Counted from the stretch's first letter, positions 1 to 9,134 are shown. The stretch: 64,000 nucleotides of DNA from an uncultured Neomegalonema sp. (GCA_937957975.1 CALFFK010000047.1:1-64000), one strand, 5' to 3'. A program made the numbers and translations. The notes: generated by a model not told the origin, from the letters alone.

Positions 1-1
1 C

Positions 2-2368
2 CTGCGCACTCTCGCCCAGGACGTTAAATCCATCCTGCCACTGGCAAGGATCAGCTACGCTGCCGACTGGTCCGAATACGCCAACCATCGCCTTCCCGAC
101 GGTACGGTCAGTTTCCACCTCGATCCCCTCTGGGCCGACCCCGCCATCGACTTTATCGGCATCGACAATTACCTGCCCCTGTCCGACTGGCGACCGGGCC
201 GCGATCATCTCGACGTGGCGGATGCCGACAGCGAATACGATCTCGATTATCTCGATGCGAATGTGGAGGGCGGCGAATGGGCCGACTGGTTCTATGCCAG
301 CGAGGCCGACCGCACCGCCCAGCGCCGCACCCCGATCACTGATACCGCCCACGCCGAACACTGGATATTCGCCGTCAAGTCCCTGCGCGACTGGTGGCAA
401 AACCCCCACCATGATCGCCCGAACGGCATCCGTAATCCGGCCCCCACCGCATGGCTCCCCGGTTCCAAGCCCATCCGCTTCACCGAAACCGGCTGCCCCG
501 CCGTGGACCTCGGCGCAAACCAGCCCAACGTCTTCCTCGATCCCAAATCCAGCGAATCCGCACTCCCCCACCATTCTCGCGGTATCCGTGACGACGCCAT
601 GCAGCGCCGCTATCTGCAAGCCATGCTCGCCCACTGGCAGGGCGACCCCATCGTCGAACGAACCTATGTCTGGACATGGGACACCCGCCCCTATCCAGAC
701 TTCCCCTTGCGACAAAGCGTCTGGACCGACGGCCCGGCCTACGAGCGCGGCCACTGGATCACAGGTCGCCTCGACGCCGCGCCTCTGGCCGAGTTAGTCG
801 CGGAAATCTGCGCCCAGGCCGGAGAAACCCGCATCGACGTGTCCCGCCTTCACGCGCTGGTGGATGGCTATACCATCGACCGCACCCTCAGCGCCCGTGA
901 CGCCCTGACCCCCCTTATGCTGGTCTTCGGCTTTGACGCTGTGGAGTCTGACGGCCTCATCCGCTTCGTTCCGCGCGGCGATGCCCCTATAGCCACGCTT
1001 TCAGAGGCTGACCTCGTGGCAGGGGAGGGCGAAGACCCCTTTAGCCTCACCCGCGCACAGGAATCCGACCTGCCCACCACTATCCGCCTCGGCTATATCC
1101 GCGCTGATGCCGAATATCGGCGTGGAACGGCCGAAGTCACCCACCACGCCTTTCCCGCCAATCGCGTGGAAGAAACCGACCACGCCATTGCCCTTTCCAG
1201 TGGCAAGGCCCGCGCCGCCGCCCGTCGCTGGCTTTCCGAGTCCCGCATTGCCCGCGACACTGCCAACCTCGCCCTACCTCCGTCCCGCCTCGCACTGGAA
1301 CCGGGCGACACAATCGCCCTCACCGTTGAGGGCCGCGCGCTCCCCCACCGGATTGCGCGGCTGGAAGAAACCGAAGCCCGCCGTATCGAGGCCACCCGCG
1401 TCCTCCCCAACCTCTACGCCCCGGCTGATGACAGCGATCCGACCGAAGAACCGCCAACGCTGCCCCTTGCCACCCCTGCTATCGTTGAGATTCTCGACAT
1501 CCCCCTTTTGCGGGGGACCGAAGACCCATCATCTCTGCCGGTTGCCGCTTTCGCGAACCCATGGGCGCCGACCGCCCTCTATATCTCGTCTACTGAATCC
1601 GGCTTTGCGCCCGCCCTTACGCTGACTGCCCCCGCAACCCTTGGCCGCCTCACGACTGCGCTCCCCCCCAGCGATCCTTTCCGCTGGAGCAACACCACCA
1701 CGGAGATCACCCTATCGGGCGGCGCACTCCTCTCCGCTGATCCCCTCGCCGTTCTTGCAGGGGCCAATATCGCGGCCTTGCGCCATCCCTCTGGCGCGTG
1801 GGAGGTCATCCAGTTTCGCGAGGCAGCACTGATTGCCCCCCGTACCTATCGCCTCACTGGCATCCTGCGCGGTCAGGCCGGAACCGAGCCTTTGATCGAA
1901 ACCCTGCCCCCTGAAACCCGTTTCATTCTCATCAACAGCGCGCTGAAACGTCTGCCCCTTACTCCCGACGACATCACCCGCGAATTCCATCTCCGCCACG
2001 GCCCCGCCCGTCTTCCTTTCGATGCAGAACCCTACCGCGCCAGCACATTCACCCCGCAGGGAACCGCTCATCGCCCTTATGCTCCCGCCCATCTCCGCGC
2101 GCGGAAAGAGGGCGCAACCCTGCATATCTCATGGACCCGCCGCACCCGAACCGGCGGCGATAACTGGCAGACCGAGCCGCCTTTGGGTGAGGAAGGCGAG
2201 CGTTACGAAATCAGGATCGAGGCATCAGGTGAGATTATCCACGAGGCTCAAACCTCCACCCCCGCCCACACATGGCTCCACACCACGACCGCCCCCCTGA
2301 CGATCACCGTCGCCCAGGTTTCAGCCGTCACCGGCCCCGGCGACACGACGACCACCACCATTTCATAG
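2..2368 (+). CDS. GTA TIM-barrel-like / phage host-specificity (tail) protein, truncated at left window edge
   Basis: Frame is open from base 2 (LRTLAQDVKSILPLARISYAADWSEYANHRLPDG...) into the 215..2368 ORF. IGIDNYLPLSDW, WADWFYASEADR.AQRRTPITD and KPIRFTETGCPAVD..ANQPNVF are hallmark GTA_TIM (gp15-like) segments, followed by a phage tail domain. Confidence 0.9.
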   Translation: MRTLAQDVKSILPLARISYAADWSEYANHRLPDGTVSFHLDPLWADPAIDFIGIDNYLPLSDWRPGRDHLDVADADSEYDLDYLDANVEGGEWADWFYASEADRTAQRRTPITDTAHAEHWIFAVKSLRDWWQNPHHDRPNGIRNPAPTAWLPGSKPIRFTETGCPAVDLGANQPNVFLDPKSSESALPHHSRGIRDDAMQRRYLQAMLAHWQGDPIVERTYVWTWDTRPYPDFPLRQSVWTDGPAYERGHWITGRLDAAPLAELVAEICAQAGETRIDVSRLHALVDGYTIDRTLSARDALTPLMLVFGFDAVESDGLIRFVPRGDAPIATLSEADLVAGEGEDPFSLTRAQESDLPTTIRLGYIRADAEYRRGTAEVTHHAFPANRVEETDHAIALSSGKARAAARRWLSESRIARDTANLALPPSRLALEPGDTIALTVEGRALPHRIARLEETEARRIEATRVLPNLYAPADDSDPTEEPPTLPLATPAIVEILDIPLLRGTEDPSSLPVAAFANPWAPTALYISSTESGFAPALTLTAPATLGRLTTALPPSDPFRWSNTTTEITLSGGALLSADPLAVLAGANIAALRHPSGAWEVIQFREAALIAPRTYRLTGILRGQAGTEPLIETLPPETRFILINSALKRLPLTPDDITREFHLRHGPARLPFDAEPYRASTFTPQGTAHRPYAPAHLRARKEGATLHISWTRRTRTGGDNWQTEPPLGEEGERYEIRIEASGEIIHEAQTSTPAHTWLHTTTAPLTITVAQVSAVTGPGDTTTTTIS

Positions 2369-2379
2369 TGATGATCGCC

Positions 2380-3465
2380 TCAGGCTTTCTGCTTCACCTT
2401 CACGATTTCTTCTTCCTTCCCACGCAGCAGGCTCGGCACCAACCGTTCCGAAAACCCGGCCAGAAAGCTCCAGAAGAACAACAGCGCCATATCCTGGTTC
2501 GGCACTCTCGCTGCGCTGTTGTTGGCCCCTCCAACGCCTTCGTACTTGATCTCGTTGAGGTCAGGGGCCAGTTGCCCGCCCAGAAGGTCCGTCTCGAAGA
2601 AAAAGTAGAGCGCCGCCGCTGCCGCCGCACCAAAGGTCAGCCGTATGAACAATAACGGCCAGTCGAGTGACCGCCGGATTTCCGAATAAGTCGAACCGCT
2701 GAGCGCGTTCTGGGACCGGGCAAGCATGAAGAAACTGGCCCCGAAGGCTCCCGAAATCACCGCAAAATCGAGTCCACTGAACTTCCCGGCATCAACAAAA
2801 GGCGGATCAATATAGAGGAATGATCCTGCGAGCACTCCGCAGACCACCATAAGAAACCCGGTGCGGGATACAAAAGCGACCGCTACCTTACGCTTTGCAT
2901 AGGCTTCGGCCCGCGCCCATTGCATATCTGCGACCATCTTCGATAGTGCCAGCTTTCGATCCAGCGGCGGCGTGTCCGCAGGAAGTGTCTCATAGGCACT
3001 GAATTCCGGGATTTCCATCGTCCGCGCCTGCTCCAGATTCCGAAGCCAGTCGTACTCGATCTCCTTGGCATCTTCGGCAGTAAACCGCTCGATTAAAGCC
3101 CGTTCCAGCGCATAGGCGCTATCCCAGTCTGCATTATAAACTGGTGCTTCGGATGCTGTTCGCAAATTGGTCAGCACCGCTTCCTCTTCCCCGAAATCCT
3201 CCGGGTGGCGCAGTTTCAACCGGTCCAACCGCCATTTCTGATCCTGAAGAAACTGCTGGAACCGCGCGATCTTGCCTTTCCTGATTTCGTCTGCCGAGCC
3301 GCTCCACGCCTTGTAGCATAGATACAAGACCACCCCCAGTAGCAACGCGCCGACCACGAGAGTTGAGTCCGCTATCCCTTCAGTCAGGTCGTTCCAGAAC
3401 CGCGTTAGGGCGTTCCCGCCCTCTGCAGATGGCGCTTCTCCAGCCGCCGCTGTGTCGTTTGCCAT
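2380..3465 (-). CDS. multi-pass membrane protein of unknown function
   Basis: 361 aa ORF with about 5 hydrophobic segments and C-terminal LLFFWSFLAGFSERLVPSLL. Confidence 0.75.
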   Translation of the reverse strand: MANDTAAAGEAPSAEGGNALTRFWNDLTEGIADSTLVVGALLLGVVLYLCYKAWSGSADEIRKGKIARFQQFLQDQKWRLDRLKLRHPEDFGEEEAVLTNLRTASEAPVYNADWDSAYALERALIERFTAEDAKEIEYDWLRNLEQARTMEIPEFSAYETLPADTPPLDRKLALSKMVADMQWARAEAYAKRKVAVAFVSRTGFLMVVCGVLAGSFLYIDPPFVDAGKFSGLDFAVISGAFGASFFMLARSQNALSGSTYSEIRRSLDWPLLFIRLTFGAAAAAALYFFFETDLLGGQLAPDLNEIKYEGVGGANNSAARVPNQDMALLFFWSFLAGFSERLVPSLLRGKEEEIVKVKQKA

Positions 3466-3564
3466 TGTCCCTGTCCCCCCGGATACGAAACGCGACTAGC
3501 GTACTACAAATTCACCTAATACGCGAATTGAATCTTGAAACCCGTTGTTTGAAAGTCGCTTTGC

Positions 3565-4287
3565 ATGACTGCCCCCGCTATTCTCCGCGCCAATAATCCT
3601 TGCGCCCTGCGTCCCCTGTCGCGGGGTACATGGAAGGGCCAGCGCGGCACGATCCGCACCCCCGGCGGCCTCTATTGCGCGTTCACTGATCCCGTCTGGG
3701 GCGTGCGCGCGGGCCTGCGAAATCTCGACACCTACCGCCGCCGCCATCGCCTCGACACCCCGGCGAAGATCATCGCGCGCTGGGCACCCGCCGCTGACCG
3801 CAACCCCGAAACCGCTTATGCCCGCTTCCTTGCGCGCCGCATCGGTATTGGTCCCCATGACCCGATCCCCCGCGATTACGAACATACCCGCCGTCTGATC
3901 GCCGCCATTATCCGTTTTGAAACCGGCACTGATGCCGTCGGCCCTGAGACCATCGCCCAGGCCATGGCGATCATGGCAACCGAGGAGCAGATAGCGGGCC
4001 GCGATCCAACCCCCTACCTTGCTGATGCGGCCCCCCTCAAACCCCTCACCCGGTCGAAGGAAATTGCGCTTGGCGGTGGTGCAGCCACCATCGGGATGGG
4101 CGGAACCCTTGCAACAGCACCAGAGATCATCGCCGCCGCTAGGGATGCTGCCGATAGTGCCAGCGGCCTGCCCGATCTGGCCAGCCTTGCAGACCATGCC
4201 TGCATCGCCAGTTTTTTTCTGCTGGCGCTTTTCGGCCTCGCCATCATCGCCAACCGCCTCATCGCCCGCTTCCGTGCGAGGCGATAG
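3565..4287 (+). CDS. peptidoglycan-hydrolase-like (virion structural protein P5/lysozyme-like) protein with C-terminal TM anchor
   Basis: N-terminal ILRANNPCALR..G..WKGQRG resembles the RNNNPGNIR lysozyme-like family; C-terminal TM FFLLALFGLAIIANRLIARFRARR. Confidence 0.65.
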   Translation: MTAPAILRANNPCALRPLSRGTWKGQRGTIRTPGGLYCAFTDPVWGVRAGLRNLDTYRRRHRLDTPAKIIARWAPAADRNPETAYARFLARRIGIGPHDPIPRDYEHTRRLIAAIIRFETGTDAVGPETIAQAMAIMATEEQIAGRDPTPYLADAAPLKPLTRSKEIALGGGAATIGMGGTLATAPEIIAAARDAADSASGLPDLASLADHACIASFFLLALFGLAIIANRLIARFRARR

Positions 4288-4340
4288 AAAACCCAGCCCC
4301 CGCCCTGAGCTGCAGCTTCCTTCCGCCAAGGACCGACCCT

Positions 4341-4529
4341 ATGCCCCCCACCTCCATTCTCCGCACCCCCATCACTTCCACGCTCACCCTGTCGCGCACT
4401 ATCGCTGCTACCGCTGTCATCATCGAAATCCACGACGACACAGGCAAACCTCTCTACGCCGAGGAAATTGCGATCCGCGCCGCCATGGCCGAACCTTCCG
4501 ATCCCGAACAGGCGGAGCCAATCCTGTGA
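4341..4529 (+). CDS. small hypothetical protein in lysis-like cassette
   Basis: 62 aa; stop overlaps the GTG start of the next ORF. Confidence 0.5.
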   Translation: MPPTSILRTPITSTLTLSRTIAATAVIIEIHDDTGKPLYAEEIAIRAAMAEPSDPEQAEPIL

Positions 4530-4831
4530 TCCCCCGTCTACTCGCCTTTGCCGCCACGGCCCCCCGCTGGCTTCTGATCACAGGCGGCATTGCCATATCC
4601 CTCGCCAGTCACGGCTCCGCTTACCGCCTCGGAGCCGCCCATGAATTCCGCGCGGGCTTTGCGGCGGGGCAGGATGCGGCCACCGCCCGGCATCGTGCTG
4701 CCACCAGTGAACGCACTGCGCGCCAGATCGAAGACCGCCTCAATGCTGAAAGCTCTCCCCCTTCCCATAGTTCTCGTGATGACCGTAACGGCCTGCGCTG
4801 CGGTCCCTCCACCCGTGACTGCACAGAGTGA
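4526..4831 (+). CDS. putative Rz-like inner-membrane spanin
   Basis: GTG start overlapping the upstream stop (GTGA). About 101 aa with one N-terminal TM (RWLLITGGIAISLASHGSAY) then a soluble helical tail. Confidence 0.5.
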   Translation: MIPRLLAFAATAPRWLLITGGIAISLASHGSAYRLGAAHEFRAGFAAGQDAATARHRAATSERTARQIEDRLNAESSPPSHSSRDDRNGLRCGPSTRDCTE

Positions 4832-4982
4832 CTGCATCGCCTGTGTTGCCCTTCCCGTTCCGTCTTCCTCTGTTGAGGACACCGCCGAAACCCGTGCGTT
4901 GATGGACGTGCTTTTCACTGTCTGGGCCTGTACCTGCGCGCCTGCGCTGGCCGTTGAAAAAGGACTCTCATGCGCTTCCTGA
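4743..4982 (+). CDS. putative Rz1-like outer-membrane lipoprotein spanin
   Basis: 79 aa from internal ATG 4743; signal peptide with lipobox-like VTAC and Pro-rich AAVPPPVT; overlaps the Rz-like ORF in the +1 frame. Confidence 0.5.
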   Translation: MLKALPLPIVLVMTVTACAAVPPPVTAQSDCIACVALPVPSSSVEDTAETRALMDVLFTVWACTCAPALAVEKGLSCAS

Positions 4983-5647
4983 TTCCTGCCACCCTGGCCT
5001 TTGCCACGGGCATTGCTGCTCTGGTTTTCTGGCCAACCGGCATCACTGTTCCCGCTCCCCTTGCCCCCTGCACAGATCGTGTCTTTCTCGAAGGCGATGG
5101 CGCGTTTTCGTGGGGCAGCGTCACCCGCTGGCGTAAAGGTCATCTCACTGCTTTCCATGTCATCGCGACCGGCAAGGTCAGCTCCGGCCCTGCCGTCACC
5201 AGCATCGGCTCGCTGGAGGCAACCGATTTTGCTTTCCTTACCGGCTCTGACCCAAAGGCCGACCCTGCCAGCGTCCCGCCCCTTGCCGGGCGCGTCACGC
5301 TCGAAGGCTTTCCCGCCCGCGCCACGTTCCGCGAGAGCGTGTCAGGCGATGTCTACGCTCCCGACACTGTTCCCCCCGGCGTCTGGATCGTACTCGACCA
5401 TCCCGAACCCCTTGTCGGAGGTTTCTCCGGCGGATGCGTTCGTGACGGGCAGGGCAGGGTAGTGGCCATTATCATGGGCGCATCGACCATGAATCTTGAC
5501 GGTCAACCCCGCCACTTCGCCCGCGTCATTCCTATCCGTGCCGCCCTGCGCGAGATTCAGGGCGAGGAACCGACTGCCCCCGCTGCCTTTGCCGGAAAGC
5601 CCTTGCCTCCTGCCCCCCGTTGGCCCGATACCCGGAATGACCCATGA
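4970..5647 (+). CDS. trypsin-like serine protease
   Basis: N-terminal TM/signal; candidate triad His in LTAFHVI, Asp in EATDFAFL, Ser in GGFSGGCV. Confidence 0.65.
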   Translation: MRFLIPATLAFATGIAALVFWPTGITVPAPLAPCTDRVFLEGDGAFSWGSVTRWRKGHLTAFHVIATGKVSSGPAVTSIGSLEATDFAFLTGSDPKADPASVPPLAGRVTLEGFPARATFRESVSGDVYAPDTVPPGVWIVLDHPEPLVGGFSGGCVRDGQGRVVAIIMGASTMNLDGQPRHFARVIPIRAALREIQGEEPTAPAAFAGKPLPPAPRWPDTRNDP

Positions 5648-5835
5648 CCGCCCCCGAAAATGACATCATCGCCGAAATGCGCGTTGATCTTGCCACGCTC
5701 TCGCACGATATGGCCCATGTGCAGCGAGAATTGTCCGAGATCCGCGCCGTCTTTTCCCGTCTCGTCTGGTTTCTCGTGATCGGCCTGATGGGCATGGTCC
5801 TGCGCGCCACGCTCGATGGAGGGTTCGGTGTCTAA
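5644..5835 (+). CDS. small coiled-coil protein with one TM (XhlA-like topology)
   Basis: 63 aa, heptad-rich N-terminus then TM LVWFLVIGLMGMVLRATL; ATGA overlap with the protease stop. Confidence 0.55.
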   Translation: MTAPENDIIAEMRVDLATLSHDMAHVQRELSEIRAVFSRLVWFLVIGLMGMVLRATLDGGFGV

Positions 5836-5945
5836 GCCCTAGCATATCCCCGCGTCACCCGTCCGCACTCTCCACATCATCATCCGCCACCGTTGCGCCT
5901 CCTTCGTCGTGGTGACGTCACTGGCCAGTCTGAACAGAGAGGAGT

Positions 5946-6356
5946 TTACACAGCCAACTTCGCAATAGTAGTGATTGTCTTCTCCAAAAATTTCGCGAAC
6001 TTGCCAAGCGCCTCCAGACGTTTCGCCGTTTCCTTGACGGCTTTCAGATGTCCTTTGGCCTCGTTCGCCGCATCCTTCAAGGCTTGAACCACTGTGTCGG
6101 CAATCTCGTCACGCAGGAAAAGGGCGTTCAGTTGCTGATGCGCCTTTTGCCATTGCGCCGTGGTGTCCAGCAGCTTTGCGGACAAAGCCTTGCCTTCCTT
6201 GGCCAATTGGTCTGCTGTGGCCGTGTCCCCTGCTTTGCGCGCGGCGACGGCAAGGCGGAACTTGCGCCGGAAATCCTTCGTCACGATCCGTGTCGCTTCA
6301 TGGTATTTGTGATCGATAGCGTTGGCTTCGTTTACCAGATCCATATGTGTACTCAT
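5946..6356 (-). CDS. hypothetical helical protein
   Basis: 136 aa, charged and helix-rich; overlaps upstream lipoprotein gene by 4 bp. Confidence 0.65.
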   Translation of the reverse strand: MSTHMDLVNEANAIDHKYHEATRIVTKDFRRKFRLAVAARKAGDTATADQLAKEGKALSAKLLDTTAQWQKAHQQLNALFLRDEIADTVVQALKDAANEAKGHLKAVKETAKRLEALGKFAKFLEKTITTIAKLAV

Positions 6357-7441
6357 GATCCCGCCTCCCCTGCTTTTTCGACGGTCTTGACCAGCCCGTC
6401 CGTTTCCTCGACCAGTTCGATGATGGTGTCTTGCGCCGCGAGAACATCATCAATATCGGCACCGTCTTGCAAAGCTGTCAGGATTGCCGAATGTGTTCTT
6501 GCAATGCCCAGAACCTTCAGCGCGATCCGCTTTCCATCGGCTTCATCGACTTTCAGCTTGGCTGCTTCCACGGTCTCGATCCGCTTCAGCAAGGCAGCGC
6601 CATCCTCACCATCGGCATAGGCTGCTTCCAACGCCAAAGCCTCTTTCTGTAATTTCAGATAGGCCGTGTCGCTATCACCGCGTTCGAACCGGTCAATCGA
6701 CGCCGCTACCTGACGTGAGGCAAGCTGTACGGTCTCGTCCGAATTGACGACGAGTGTTCGTATTGCGTTGTATCGCGCGATTTCCAACGCTTCGGCGAGG
6801 TACTTCTGTGCCAATCCGCTGGCGGTTCCTGCAACCGCAAAAATTCCGGTATCAACAGGTTCGCCCCGCGCTTTCGCGGTCGCTATCGCTGCGGATTCTA
6901 TTGCATCAGCGGCAGTCTTGAAATTCTCAGCAAGCTGCTGCTGATCCGTTGAGGTCGCGAGCGTCTGCAAGGACGTTGCGTAAGTTTCCAGACCCCTTGC
7001 AATCCGCGCCCCGTTTCGAAGCGCGTCGTCGTCTTCACGGGCATCTTGCAAGATTGCAAGTGCTCCTTTCTCCAACACGCCGCCGTAATCGGTCATATCA
7101 AGCGGCACGACTTCATCGTCCGCAGTAGAGACCATTGGCGTCAATGAGCACCGCTCGGAGAAACGCAGTTTCTCGGTTTCAACTTTCAGCGACGCATTGC
7201 TTACGTTTGCAGGGGCGCATTCGGTGAAATCATAAAAACCGCCCCGTATGATGATCGCCTCGCGACGACGTTTCAGTATTGCAGCTTCCGCACTTTGATT
7301 TTCCAGGTAGGTGCGCGACGCCTTTGCCTGTTCAGCCGCTGCCATCCCGAAAGCTTCAACTTTTGGAACAAGTTTGGCCGATGTGCACCCTGCCAAACCA
7401 AACACGATACCGGCTGCCAGAAATATATTCGGATAGCTCAT
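6353..7441 (-). CDS. hypothetical lipoprotein
   Basis: 362 aa, signal peptide with lipobox GLAGC. Confidence 0.7.
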   Translation of the reverse strand: MSYPNIFLAAGIVFGLAGCTSAKLVPKVEAFGMAAAEQAKASRTYLENQSAEAAILKRRREAIIIRGGFYDFTECAPANVSNASLKVETEKLRFSERCSLTPMVSTADDEVVPLDMTDYGGVLEKGALAILQDAREDDDALRNGARIARGLETYATSLQTLATSTDQQQLAENFKTAADAIESAAIATAKARGEPVDTGIFAVAGTASGLAQKYLAEALEIARYNAIRTLVVNSDETVQLASRQVAASIDRFERGDSDTAYLKLQKEALALEAAYADGEDGAALLKRIETVEAAKLKVDEADGKRIALKVLGIARTHSAILTALQDGADIDDVLAAQDTIIELVEETDGLVKTVEKAGEAGS

Positions 7442-7879
7442 ATTCTTTGTCCCCCAATGTTTATTGAGTATCCCCCTTCGCTATTGAAGTATTTTAGTTC
7501 GACTTAACGACGTGTCGTCAACTCAATATTCTCTCTATGGTTGTTTTAATATGAACCATGATGCACCTGTCATGGGCCAAAAACGATCTATTGAGGGAGT
7601 CTCAGTAGAAAATTAAAATTCAGGCATGTGGGATCAACCCAAAACGAAGAAGGCCGTTGCCAAACGGCACGCCAGACCTACGCTTTTCTGCCGCCCTCGA
7701 ATCAGACCGTCCGTAAGCAGAACGGCCATCCCGACCAAAAACAATCGTAATCCCATGCCAGCACAGATAGAGTGTCATGCGCGGCAATGTCTCCAGATCA
7801 CTCGCAGCAACGGCCCGACGATCATACGATCACATGCGCGAGCGTCATTCCCGCCGCGAGAGACAGCGCATCTGCATCC

Positions 7880-8215
7880 TCACCGCGCACACCCCGCACA
7901 CAGCGCCGCCATCGGGTCCAGATCGAGCCGCGCCGACACGATCTCCTCTCCACATTTCGCGCAATACCCGTATTCATCGTCTTCAATCCGTGCCAACGCC
8001 GCTTCGATCCGTTTTAATTCCAGTGCCCGCCGTCGCATCGTTTCCTGCGCCATCGCTTGCCCTTGCAGCGCATCCATCCGGCTCAACCGCCCTACGCTTT
8101 GCTGGTCCAGTTCCACGATCTTCCGGTCCTGCGCGTTCGTTGCGGCCAGTCCTTCCAGCTCCTCCCGCAACGCCAGTAACGCGGCGCGCCGATCGTCAAA
8201 TTTTCCTGAATTCAT
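7880..8215 (-). CDS. DksA/TraR-type C4 zinc-finger protein
   Basis: CAKCGEEI...LCAGCAR zinc finger; start taken at MNSGKFDDRR. Confidence 0.85.
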   Translation of the reverse strand: MNSGKFDDRRAALLALREELEGLAATNAQDRKIVELDQQSVGRLSRMDALQGQAMAQETMRRRALELKRIEAALARIEDDEYGYCAKCGEEIVSARLDLDPMAALCAGCAR

Positions 8216-8273
8216 TGACCCTGCCCCCTTCAAGCCGCATGTAACCCTCAAATAGCAAAAGGGAGGCGGCACC

Positions 8274-9125
8274 ATGATTCAACCAATCAAACACCCCCAG
8301 CCGAAAGTCTCCACCTGTGATCCGGTGTGGAACGCTGTTCAGCGCGATGCAGAAGCCATGCGCCTCGAAGAACCGGCTCTCTCATCGTTGTTGCAGGAAA
8401 ATGTCCTTGGTCGCCCGACCTTCGAGGCCGCCCTTTCCGCGCGTATCGCCGCAAAGCTGCATGTCAATGAGATGAAGGAGGCGTCCTTGCGCGAATCCTT
8501 CTCGCAAATTCTTCACGAAGCCCCGGAAATTGGTGAGAAAGCCCGTGCTGACATCGTTGCGGTCTATGAGCGCGACCCCGCCTGCACGACCTATATACAG
8601 CCACTTTTGTTCTTCAAGGCGTTCATGGCCCTACAGGCATCGCGCATCGCCCATTCTCTCTGGACGAATGGGCGCAAGCCCTTCGCCCAGTTCCTCCAGA
8701 TGCGTATTGCCGAGGTTTTCGCGCTCGACATCCACCCCGGTGCGCGGATCGGCAAAGGCATTATGATCGACCACGGCACTGGCGTCGTCATTGGTGAAAC
8801 CGCTGTGGTGGGCGATGACGTGTCGATCCTTCATAGCGTCACCCTTGGCGGCACAGGCAAGGAGGAGGGTGATCGCCACCCCAAAATCGGCAATGGCGTT
8901 CTTATTGGCGCAGGGGCGAGTATTCTCGGCAATATCCGCATTGGTCACTGCTCCCGCGTTGGCGCAGGATCGGTTGTTCTATCCCATGTCCCGGATTGCA
9001 AGACCGTCGCAGGCGTTCCCGCCCGCATCGTTGGTGATGCCGGTTGCGCCCATCCCTCGCAATCCATGGATCACACGCTCGCTTTCGACAGCGGCGCATG
9101 GTTCGATGCTGGCAGCGGTATTTGA
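8274..9125 (+). CDS. cysE: serine O-acetyltransferase
   Basis: Left-handed beta-helix hexapeptides; DIHPGARIGKGIMIDHGTGVVIGETAVVGDDVSILHSVTLGGTGK. Confidence 0.95.
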   Translation: MIQPIKHPQPKVSTCDPVWNAVQRDAEAMRLEEPALSSLLQENVLGRPTFEAALSARIAAKLHVNEMKEASLRESFSQILHEAPEIGEKARADIVAVYERDPACTTYIQPLLFFKAFMALQASRIAHSLWTNGRKPFAQFLQMRIAEVFALDIHPGARIGKGIMIDHGTGVVIGETAVVGDDVSILHSVTLGGTGKEEGDRHPKIGNGVLIGAGASILGNIRIGHCSRVGAGSVVLSHVPDCKTVAGVPARIVGDAGCAHPSQSMDHTLAFDSGAWFDAGSGI

Positions 9126-9134
9126 ACGATAATG

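Noticed and set aside
3496-4329. 277-aa minus-strand ORF opposite the hydrolase-like gene
   Set aside because: Shadow ORF in high-GC DNA; the plus-strand product has recognisable domain and TM, and this one has low-complexity Gly/Ala composition
1-5835. Complete prophage
   Set aside because: Only a GTA-type tail gene and lysis-like ORFs are visible; no integrase, terminase, capsid or att sites in the window
7626-8255. 209-aa plus-strand ORF opposite the dksA-like gene
   Set aside because: Ser/Arg/Pro-rich shadow translation; the minus strand has a zinc finger
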